NCBI GenBank assembly: GCA_903872255.1
Contig: CAIQJW010000330.1
Span: forward strand, 1 to 28,767
Source: an uncultured delta proteobacterium
GTDB lineage: Bacteria; Desulfobacterota; Syntrophorhabdia; Syntrophorhabdales; Syntrophorhabdaceae
Reading direction: 5' to 3'
Length of the DNA stretch: 28,767 nt
A program made the position numbers and the translations under genes. Numbering within the stretch: the stretch's first letter is position 1; every line of letters starts with the position of its first letter. This document shows positions 23,290 to 28,767 of this stretch, one piece after another. The notes below the pieces were generated by a model. It had not been told where the DNA came from, made no database searches, and worked only from the letters and a program-made list of their open reading frames with translations.

Positions 23290-24771
23290 ATGAACTGGAG
23301 ACCAATGATGAATATAAAAAACACGATCAAATACGGAGCGGTCCTGATAACAATGTTCGTTCTTGCCGGCTGTGCGTCGGTCGGGCCCGATTATATCAAG
23401 CCGGATACAAAGGCGCCGGCAGTGTGGAATACCGGTACATCACAGGGCGGAACTCAACCTAACGCATCGCAGGATAACCTTGCATCATGGTGGACCAATC
23501 TCAATGACCCCGTCCTGGTCAACCTGATAGATGCGGCGATAGGAAACAACAAGGACCTCAAAAAAGCGCAATCAAGGATACGCGAGGCCCGGGCCGCCCG
23601 CGGTGTGGCTGAATCCAGGTTGTATCCGTCTGCCAACGGGTCCGGTTCGTACAATTTGGCCCGGACTGAAAAGAATTCGGAGACCGGCACGACACGGGAG
23701 CTTTTTGCTGCGGGGCTCGATGCCGGCTGGGAGATCGATATTTTCGGAGGTGTGCGGCGGGCGAACGAGACAGCACAAGCAACTTATGAGGCGTCACAGG
23801 AGGATTACCGCATGGTCCATGTATCGCTGGCGGCCGAAGTGGCCCTCAATTACGTAGATGTGCGGACCCTTCAGGACAGGCTTGCGATCGTCGAAGATGA
23901 CCTCAAGCTCCTGACCGAGACATACGAACTGACGGTCTACAGGCAAAAAGCGGGCCTCGTTACCCAGCTCGATGTCGACCGCGCAAAGACGAACATGGAA
24001 GCCACCCGCGCGTCCATCCCGACCCTCAAGACCCGTCTTGCCGCAGCAAAGAACCGGATTTCCGCATTAATGGGCGGATACCCCGGTTTTGCCGATCCAA
24101 AGGTTGCCGCACCTCAAGGCCTACCCGCCGTGCCTGTCGAGATCGCACTCGGTGTTCCCGCGGAAACCCTGCGCCGCCGGCCGGATGTGCGCAACGCCGA
24201 AAGACAGCTCGCCGCCCAGACGGCACGTATCGGCGTAGCGACGGCGGACCTGTATCCGAAATTGACCCTGAACGGAGCTATCGGAATAGATGCATCGAGT
24301 TTCGCAGGATTATTCACCGGCAACAACCGTATCTTTGACATAGGACCGAGGTTCACGTGGAATATCTTCAACGCGGGAGCGGTCCGAAGCAATATCGAGA
24401 TCCAAAACGCACGCCAGGAACAGGCCTATCTCGCATATGAAAACACTATTATACTAGCCCTTGAGGAAGCCGAGAACGCTATCACCGCCTATATAAACGA
24501 ACAGAAAAGGATGCAGTCCCTCAATGAGGCCCTGACTTCCGCAACAGATTCGACGAACCTCGCGTTATCCCAGTACAAGTCCGGACTGATAGATTTCCAG
24601 GCTGTCCTCGACGCACAGAGGACATTACTCTCCGTAAAAGATAACCTCTCAACAAGTAAAGGCGCAGTCGTCGCTGATCTAGTAAGGCTCTACAAGGCCT
24701 TAGGCGGCGGCTGGACACCCGATGCGGCCCCGGTGCTTCAAACCGAAAACACAAACAAAACAAAGGGATAA
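23290..24771 (+). CDS. NodT-family outer-membrane efflux lipoprotein (TolC-like)
   Basis: This 493-residue protein has a lipoprotein signal ending VLAGC (C28), followed by SVGPDYIKP, the standard N-terminus of NodT/CusC/OprM proteins. Two OEP repeats follow (about 60-260 and 270-470), with ETLRRRPDVRNAERQLAAQ at the repeat junction, GVATADLYPKLTL, and FNAGAVRSNIE in the second barrel segment. As a trimer it forms the outer-membrane duct for the MacAB pump. NodT lipoproteins usually pair with RND pumps, so the pairing with a MacAB-type ABC pump is noteworthy. GGGAG lies 7 bases before the ATG at 23290; a second start (23305 or 23308) is possible and would give a shorter signal peptide. Confidence 0.9.
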   Translation: MNWRPMMNIKNTIKYGAVLITMFVLAGCASVGPDYIKPDTKAPAVWNTGTSQGGTQPNASQDNLASWWTNLNDPVLVNLIDAAIGNNKDLKKAQSRIREARAARGVAESRLYPSANGSGSYNLARTEKNSETGTTRELFAAGLDAGWEIDIFGGVRRANETAQATYEASQEDYRMVHVSLAAEVALNYVDVRTLQDRLAIVEDDLKLLTETYELTVYRQKAGLVTQLDVDRAKTNMEATRASIPTLKTRLAAAKNRISALMGGYPGFADPKVAAPQGLPAVPVEIALGVPAETLRRRPDVRNAERQLAAQTARIGVATADLYPKLTLNGAIGIDASSFAGLFTGNNRIFDIGPRFTWNIFNAGAVRSNIEIQNARQEQAYLAYENTIILALEEAENAITAYINEQKRMQSLNEALTSATDSTNLALSQYKSGLIDFQAVLDAQRTLLSVKDNLSTSKGAVVADLVRLYKALGGGWTPDAAPVLQTENTNKTKG

Positions 24772-24796
24772 CCCGCCTTAAAACAACCTCAAACAC

Positions 24797-24841
24797 ATAC
24801 GCCGGTCCTGCCCGGGACCATCCTGGGCTTCACTGGCGTAT
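24797..24841 (+). terminator. Nested inverted repeat after the efflux operon
   Basis: ATACGCC (24797-24803) and GGCGTAT (24835-24841) are perfect inverted copies. Between them GGTCC and GGACC can form an inner hairpin. The structure lies 25 bases past the NodT stop but has no U-run, so it could end transcription only weakly or protect the 3' end. Confidence 0.4.
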
Positions 24842-24857
24842 TCATTTGTGTTACATG

Positions 24858-24909
24858 TAAAATAAACCTACATATTGACTAGGAAATACGGTGAGTTAAA
24901 ATAGTATCA
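24858..24909 (+). promoter_or_regulatory. Duplicated pilin promoter, copy A
   Basis: TTGACT (24875-24880), a 16-base spacer and TAAAAT (24897-24902) form the promoter of pilin 1. The 17 bases just upstream of the -35 (TAAAATAAACCTACATA) are identical in the copy before pilin 3, so they are a candidate activator or regulator site. Confidence 0.6.
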
Positions 24910-25039
24910 GGATAGGGAAATGAGAGAGAACAGACAGAGAAAATCGAAGGGAAGAATAAGGCATTCTGTTGATTGTAGTACAAGGTGTGACTATATCAAT
25001 AACAGATGCACCACAGATATTGCATCAAAGGAGAGGAAA
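24910..25039 (+). promoter_or_regulatory. Conserved leader RNA, copy A
   Basis: The roughly 130-base leader of pilin 1 aligns without gaps to the leader of pilin 3 (84 of 120 bases identical over 24920-25039). Next to the binding site is a hairpin, GATGCA (25005-25010), 10-base loop, TGCATC (25021-25026). The stem is identical in both copies while the loop has diverged. Further upstream is a dyad TTGTA-G-TACAA (24973-24983), kept as TGTA-A-TACA in copy B. Differences are spread evenly over codon positions, so this is unlikely to be coding. Confidence 0.55.
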
Positions 25040-25504
25040 ATGAAAAAATCCATTTTATTGTTTGTCACGGGTTTGATGGTTTTATTGCTGTCCACGGCGG
25101 CAATGGCGGCGGGCACCAACACGCTGACAGTGCAGGCAAGCGTGACAGGGACCTGCAAGTTTTCAACGGCGACCTCGACTTTGGATTTCGGAGCCCTCGA
25201 CCCGTCGGTGGGGACAAATGTTAACGGAAGCACGTCAACCCAGTTCTGGTGCACGAAAGGCACGACACAGACTCTCGCTGCCGGCAACGGCGCCAATTGG
25301 GACGGCGCCAAGAGAAACATGAAGCTCACGACAGGCACCGACGTGATCCCGTATACCCTGACGCTTACTCCCGATGGCAATCCCAATGTCGGTCCGGGAT
25401 CACTAAGGACCCTGACAATCGCCGGCCAGGTATTGGGTACCGACTATACCGGGAAGACCACCGGCAGTTATGCAGACTCGGTGACACTGACCATAACCCC
25501 GTGA
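25040..25504 (+). CDS. Spore coat U domain pilin-like protein 1
   Basis: This 154-residue exported protein has a signal peptide (about 1-23, ending AMAAG) and one spore coat U (SCPU) domain, the fold of archaic chaperone-usher pilins such as CsuA/B. Family marks are LTVQASVTGTCKF, STLDFGALDPS, a second Cys in TQFWCTKG (likely disulfide with the first), and the C-terminal strand LTITP, which would serve in donor-strand exchange. The start at 25040 has AGGAGAGG upstream; the frame is open 40 codons further, but those codons appear to be a conserved RNA leader. It is closely related to pilin 3. It would be folded by the PapD-like chaperone at 27948-28706 and polymerised through an usher. Confidence 0.85.
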   Translation: MKKSILLFVTGLMVLLLSTAAMAAGTNTLTVQASVTGTCKFSTATSTLDFGALDPSVGTNVNGSTSTQFWCTKGTTQTLAAGNGANWDGAKRNMKLTTGTDVIPYTLTLTPDGNPNVGPGSLRTLTIAGQVLGTDYTGKTTGSYADSVTLTITP

Positions 25505-25530
25505 TCGTAGTAATGGGAGAGGTGTAAAAG

Positions 25531-26028
25531 GTGCAAGGCAGAGAGCTCATGAAAGCTATTGTGATCATACTGATAGTTGCAGTGTGCTCTCTGATAATGG
25601 TCAATATGAGCTGCGCTGCAGGCAACAATCTATCCGTAGCGGCAACCGTTGTTTCGAAAAGCAACTGCAGATTCACCACAGCCACGTCCACCCTTGCTTT
25701 CGGGACCCTTGACCCGGGAAACCCGTCGGATAAGACCGTGAATACCACCACGACCTTCCGGTGCGGTGGGAGCGCTCCCACCGCTTCGTTTGCAATAACC
25801 CATGACAGCGGCCTTTATGAGGCGGCCCCCGATGCCCCCAGGATGAGGCATGCAACGGTAACCACGGAGTATCTGCCCTACACGATCACGTTAAACCCTT
25901 CATCCGGTTCGGTACCGAAGAATACTAACCAGACGCTGACCATAACCGGCACGGTGAAAGGCAATGATTACAAGGGCGCATACGTGGGGAATTTTCGCGA
26001 CACAGTAGTGTTGACGATCACACCGTAA
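25531..26028 (+). CDS. Spore coat U domain pilin-like protein 2
   Basis: This exported protein of about 165 residues starts at a GTG at 25531 behind a good GAGAGG. An ATG at 25549 would give a more standard signal peptide (MKAIVIILIVAVCSL). The SCPU domain is recognised by NNLSVAATVVSKSNCRF, STLAFGTLDPG, a second Cys in TTFRCGG, and LTITP at the end. It is more divergent from pilins 1 and 3 than they are from each other and lacks their duplicated leader, lying only 26 bases behind pilin 1, so it is probably translated from the pilin 1 transcript. It may be a minor or tip subunit. Confidence 0.82.
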   Translation: MQGRELMKAIVIILIVAVCSLIMVNMSCAAGNNLSVAATVVSKSNCRFTTATSTLAFGTLDPGNPSDKTVNTTTTFRCGGSAPTASFAITHDSGLYEAAPDAPRMRHATVTTEYLPYTITLNPSSGSVPKNTNQTLTITGTVKGNDYKGAYVGNFRDTVVLTITP

Positions 26029-26041
26029 AGGAGGCGACGCG

Positions 26042-26096
26042 TGTAAAATAAACCTACATATTGACTATGAAATGCAATCAGGTACAATTATTGTCA
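26042..26096 (+). promoter_or_regulatory. Duplicated pilin promoter, copy B
   Basis: TTGACT (26061-26066), a 16-base spacer and TACAAT (26083-26088) repeat the layout of copy A. The upstream 17-base block is identical to that of copy A and TCAGGATAGGGAAATG follows the -10 in both. This promoter would drive pilin 3 and the GspE-N fusion gene. Confidence 0.6.
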
Positions 26097-26226
26097 GGAT
26101 AGGGAAATGCGCGTGAACATATATACAAAACTGAATGCAAGATCGAGGTGTAATGTTGACTGTAATACAAAGTGTAATTATACTGAATACAGATGCAAGA
26201 TACACGGTGCATCAAGGGAGAGGAAA
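26097..26226 (+). promoter_or_regulatory. Conserved leader RNA, copy B
   Basis: Second copy of the pilin leader. The hairpin GATGCA (26192-26197), 10-base loop, TGCATC (26208-26213) has the same stem and loop length as copy A but a different loop sequence. It is followed directly by the binding site AAGGGAGAGG. Pairing here could control access of ribosomes. Confidence 0.55.
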
Positions 26227-26694
26227 ATGAAAGCATTACTTTTATTGTTAGTTGCGGGTATGGCGGTTTTATTGCTGTCCACGGCGGCGATGGCGGCTGG
26301 CTCCAACACGCTGACAGTAACATCAAGTGTAACGGGGACCTGTAAGTTTACCTCGGCGACCTCCACGTTGAATTTCGGAGCCCTCGACCCTTCAGTTGGG
26401 ACAGCTGTTGACGGAAGCGTGACAACCCAGTTCTGGTGTACGAAAGGCACGACACAGACTCTGGCCGCGGGCAACGGCGCCCACTTTGCCGCCGGCAAGA
26501 GAAACATGCTAGATACCGGCACCTCGGGCGACCTGATCCCGTATACCCTGACACTTACTCCCGACGGCGGTACCAATGGCGGTCCGGGATCACCAAGGAC
26601 CCTGACAATCGCCGGCCAGGTACTGGGTGCCGACTATACCGGGAAGACCGCCTCAACTTATTCGGACAGTGTGGTCATTGACATAACCCCGTGA
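26227..26694 (+). CDS. Spore coat U domain pilin-like protein 3
   Basis: This 155-residue exported protein is a paralogue of pilin 1. It has a signal peptide (about 1-23, LLLSTAAMAAG), LTVTSSVTGTCKF, STLNFGALDPS, TQFWCTKGTTQTLAAGNGA and the ending VIDITP. In the aligned mature starts of pilins 1 and 3, base differences concentrate at third codon positions (7 of 11 in the first 17 codons), as expected for two functional genes under selection. The start at 26227 has GGGAGAGG upstream. Gene, leader and promoter were duplicated as a unit from pilin 1 or the reverse. Predicted role: a pilus subunit. Confidence 0.85.
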   Translation: MKALLLLLVAGMAVLLLSTAAMAAGSNTLTVTSSVTGTCKFTSATSTLNFGALDPSVGTAVDGSVTTQFWCTKGTTQTLAAGNGAHFAAGKRNMLDTGTSGDLIPYTLTLTPDGGTNGGPGSPRTLTIAGQVLGADYTGKTASTYSDSVVIDITP

Positions 26695-26768
26695 TGGCGT
26701 ATATGAAGAGCCGTGAAACGGGCGAGTCACGACAATAATATTGATAAGCCCCTGAAGGAGAGACTGAC

Positions 26769-27884
26769 GTGGTTGCGGTTGAGGCAAAGAAAGAGAAAGG
26801 CAGGCTGGGTTCCCTGCTTGTCAAGCGGCTTCTGGGAAGGATACTGATAGACGGGAGGTTTGTGACAAAAAAAGACCTCGACCGTTCGCTCATGCTGCAA
26901 AAGGAAACGAACAGGCAGTTGGGCGAGGTGCTGGTCGGCATGGGGGCCCTCGATACACGGGACCTCGAAGCGGTCCTTTCAATCCAGAAGGACCTTGCCA
27001 ATCCCCGGGATGCGGTAAAACTGGCCGCAGGCACGAGGCACATGCTCGGCGAACTCCTTCTCGAAGCAAAGTACATCTCGCGGCGCGACCTCGAGAGCGT
27101 ATTAGAGGAGCAGAAAGAGACCGGTGAGAAGATCGGTGAATTATTGCTGCGGCGCGGACTGCTCACCGGCAAGGAATTGAAGACCGTGCTGGCATTCCAG
27201 AGACGGCAGAGTGCGAGTAATCCCGACGAGGGAAGACTTCGTCTAGGTGAACTCCTCGTCGCAACAGACGAGATCACCCGCGCCCAACTTGACGACGCGC
27301 TGCGAAAACAGAAGCATTCGAACAGGAAGATCGGGGAGATCCTTGTAGAAGAAGGCTATATAAAGCCTCAGCAGATCGCCCGCACCCTCAAGCTTCAGCA
27401 TAAACTGGTCACCGCTGCGCTCATAGCATCACTTTCCCTTGCGTCCGCGGCGATCCCCCGGAAGGCGCATGCCGTAGAACCGTCTCAGAAGACAGGCTCG
27501 GCGAAGGTCATGGTCACCGCTCACGTCCTTCCCTATGTCAAGCTGACGATTATCAAACAGTCCGCTGCACTGGTCATAACGAATACCGATATTGCCCGCG
27601 GCTACGTGGATGTTCCTGCTGCTTCACGCATCGAGGTGAAGAACAATAACCCGGCCGGATGCCTTATCGTGTTCGAAGGGCTTGGCGGCCCGATGAACTT
27701 TATCAAGGGCGTGCATGTCAAAGGCGGCGGGCGGGATGTTTATATAGAATCGGCCGGCTGGGTGACGCAGCCTTTTGCACGGGCACCCGTTGCGATTGAC
27801 CTGAGCTACCGCTTCGTTCTCGCGAAGGATGCGCAGCCCGGCACATACGCGTGGCCGCTCAACATTTCGGCAAGGCCCGTGTAA
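26769..27884 (+). CDS. GspE-N/MshEN-like repeat protein fused to an exported beta domain
   Basis: This 371-residue protein starts at GTG 26769 (AAGGAG 8 bases upstream). Residues 21-210 hold six copies of a 24-residue motif of the type (R)LGELLV-xx-G-x-I-x4-L-x3-L-xx-Q, at 21-44, 50-73, 92-115, 121-144, 158-181 and 187-210, arranged as three pairs. This is the GspE/PilB N-terminal (MshEN) pattern, in some proteins a c-di-GMP-binding module. Only the fifth motif has Arg first, so ligand binding is doubtful. Residues about 211-235 look like a signal peptide: HKLVTAALIASLSLASAAI, then AHA. The C-terminal region (about 245-371) is beta-rich, starting KVMVTAHVLPYVKLTI, and resembles a fimbrial or pilin-like domain. 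The gene sits between pilin 3 and the chaperone, so it may link a cytoplasmic signal to pilus assembly. I do not know a named family with this architecture. Confidence 0.72.
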   Translation: MVAVEAKKEKGRLGSLLVKRLLGRILIDGRFVTKKDLDRSLMLQKETNRQLGEVLVGMGALDTRDLEAVLSIQKDLANPRDAVKLAAGTRHMLGELLLEAKYISRRDLESVLEEQKETGEKIGELLLRRGLLTGKELKTVLAFQRRQSASNPDEGRLRLGELLVATDEITRAQLDDALRKQKHSNRKIGEILVEEGYIKPQQIARTLKLQHKLVTAALIASLSLASAAIPRKAHAVEPSQKTGSAKVMVTAHVLPYVKLTIIKQSAALVITNTDIARGYVDVPAASRIEVKNNNPAGCLIVFEGLGGPMNFIKGVHVKGGGRDVYIESAGWVTQPFARAPVAIDLSYRFVLAKDAQPGTYAWPLNISARPV

Positions 27885-27910
27885 GGCAATCGTTTATCCC
27901 CACATCATCC

Positions 27911-27940
27911 TTGTAATATTCTCAGTTTCTATGATATATA
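27911..27940 (+). promoter_or_regulatory. Possible promoter of the chaperone gene, apparently leaderless
   Basis: TTGTAA (27911-27916), an 18-base spacer and TATATA (27935-27940) stand 7 bases before the ATG at 27948. There is no Shine-Dalgarno. The boxes match the consensus only moderately, so this is tentative. Confidence 0.35.
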
Positions 27941-27947
27941 GTGTGAA

Positions 27948-28706
27948 ATGGCTATCCGTACGATGTTTGTCCTTGTCCTTGCGTCAGCATTGGTCTGCAC
28001 TTTTTTCCTTCTGCCCGATAGTGCGCGGGGTGGGGAATTCAGGGTTACGCCCATACGCCTTATCCTCGATGCACGGACAAAGACCGGGGTTATAACGGTA
28101 ACCAATGAAGCCGAAGAGAAACTGCAGTGCCAGGTCAAGGCCTTTGAGTGGACTCAGGACGCTAGCGGCAAGGACGTCTACGAAGAGACACAGGATCTCA
28201 TATTCTTTCCCAAGATCATGACCGTCGATCCAAAATCCGAACGCGTCATAAGGGCGGGCATAAAAATACCCGCCGTGGCAAAAGAAAAAACGTACCGTTT
28301 ATTCATTGAGGAGATTCCGGAACCAAAAAAGGCGCAGGGGACCGCCATAGCAGTTGCCATCCGGTTCGGTGTCCCGATCTTTTCCCAGCCTGTCAAAGAA
28401 GAGGCTAGGGGGGCCATCGAAAGATGCGACCTGTCGAAGGGCACGGTTACCCTTGCGTTAAAGAATACAGGAAATGTGCACCTGGTCATAAATACAGTGA
28501 AACTCGTTGGCCGGGACCAGAAAGGCGGGCAGACCCTTTCAAATGACTTAAGCGGCTGGTATCTCCTCAACGGCGCATCGAGAACTTACTCCGCCTCTCT
28601 TGCCAGAGACGCCTGCACAAAGACCACAACGCTCGATGTCGAGGTTGTTACGGACAAGGTCAATTTGAAGCACAAATTGAATACTGATGCATCGATGTGC
28701 AAGTAG
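27948..28706 (+). CDS. PapD-like periplasmic pilus chaperone
   Basis: This 252-residue exported protein has a signal peptide (about 1-28) and two Ig-like domains. The N-domain opens FRVTPIRLILDARTKTGVITVTN, the G1-strand region reads KSERVIRAGIKIP, and YRLFIEEIPEP (116-126) is the conserved F-G segment of PapD/CsuC chaperones. The C-domain (about 150-250) has two cysteines (C155 region and C-T-K-T near the end) that may pair. It binds pilin subunits in the periplasm, completes their fold by donor-strand complementation and delivers them to the outer-membrane usher. The usher gene is expected just right of the window; only 61 bases remain after the stop and they hold no recognisable gene. Confidence 0.85.
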   Translation: MAIRTMFVLVLASALVCTFFLLPDSARGGEFRVTPIRLILDARTKTGVITVTNEAEEKLQCQVKAFEWTQDASGKDVYEETQDLIFFPKIMTVDPKSERVIRAGIKIPAVAKEKTYRLFIEEIPEPKKAQGTAIAVAIRFGVPIFSQPVKEEARGAIERCDLSKGTVTLALKNTGNVHLVINTVKLVGRDQKGGQTLSNDLSGWYLLNGASRTYSASLARDACTKTTTLDVEVVTDKVNLKHKLNTDASMCK

Positions 28707-28767
28707 AAGTATTCGATATATTCAATACGTAGTAAGCTTTATTCCATTCTGTCTGATCCTCTCCCTC

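Noticed and set aside
24920..25039. In-frame 40-codon N-terminal extension of pilin 1 (and the matching one of pilin 3 at 26107-26226) with conserved cysteines
   Set aside because: The extensions would bury the signal peptide. Base differences between the copies are not biased to third positions, and a strong Shine-Dalgarno precedes the internal ATG. A conserved RNA leader explains the similarity better.
26769..27884. Firm assignment of the GspE-N motif protein as a c-di-GMP receptor
   Set aside because: Five of six motifs lack the leading Arg and the spacing within pairs differs from MshEN as I recall it, so binding is left open.

Overview
The window is chromosomal DNA of a Gram-negative bacterium, roughly half G+C. 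It has several lipoprotein signal peptides, an outer-membrane efflux lipoprotein, chaperone-usher fimbrial genes and an ECF sigma factor of the envelope-stress type. The gene mix (exported caspase homologues, DUF4384, TMTC-like glycosyltransferase, spore coat U pilins, cyclase fused to a cNMP domain) resembles Desulfobacterota or Nitrospirota. That placement is an inference; there is no rRNA or housekeeping marker to confirm it.

Left block (1-5289, minus strand). A class III nucleotidyl cyclase fused to a cyclic-nucleotide-binding domain (266-1513) has its own promoter. Upstream of it lies a four-gene operon of exported proteins: DUF4384 protein, glycine-zipper lipoprotein, BON-caspase and TPR lipoprotein. 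The operon starts from a promoter at about 5402-5431.

Central block (5620-18097, plus strand). A strong promoter at 5494-5522 drives a giant 1867-residue exported protein (helical, thrombospondin-like, Ig/PKD and TPR regions), an exported WD40-caspase, a small secreted protein and a TMTC-like membrane glycosyltransferase. A SulP transporter with STAS and cNMP-binding domains follows, with its own apparently leaderless promoter. The two divergent operons share a control region (5290-5619). Together they encode two caspase homologues with intact His/Cys dyads plus scaffold and lipoprotein partners, all predicted to lie outside the cytoplasm. I regard this as the best candidate for a poorly described system in the window.

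Stress/efflux block (18098-24771). A minus-strand operon encodes an ECF sigma factor, a one-TM putative anti-sigma factor and a membrane-anchored Spy/CpxP-like sensor, the same set of parts as the Cnr metal-sensing module. It is transcribed away from a MacA-MacB(ATPase)-MacB(permease)-NodT tripartite efflux operon, which it may control.

Fimbrial block (24772-28767). Three spore coat U pilin-like genes and a PapD-like chaperone point to an archaic chaperone-usher pilus; the usher is presumably past the right edge. Pilins 1 and 3 each follow a duplicated promoter-leader unit with a conserved hairpin next to the ribosome binding site. Between pilin 3 and the chaperone is an unusual fusion of six GspE-N/MshEN-like motifs, a signal-peptide-like segment and an exported beta-rich domain. 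No tRNA, rRNA, CRISPR array or insertion sequence was seen.
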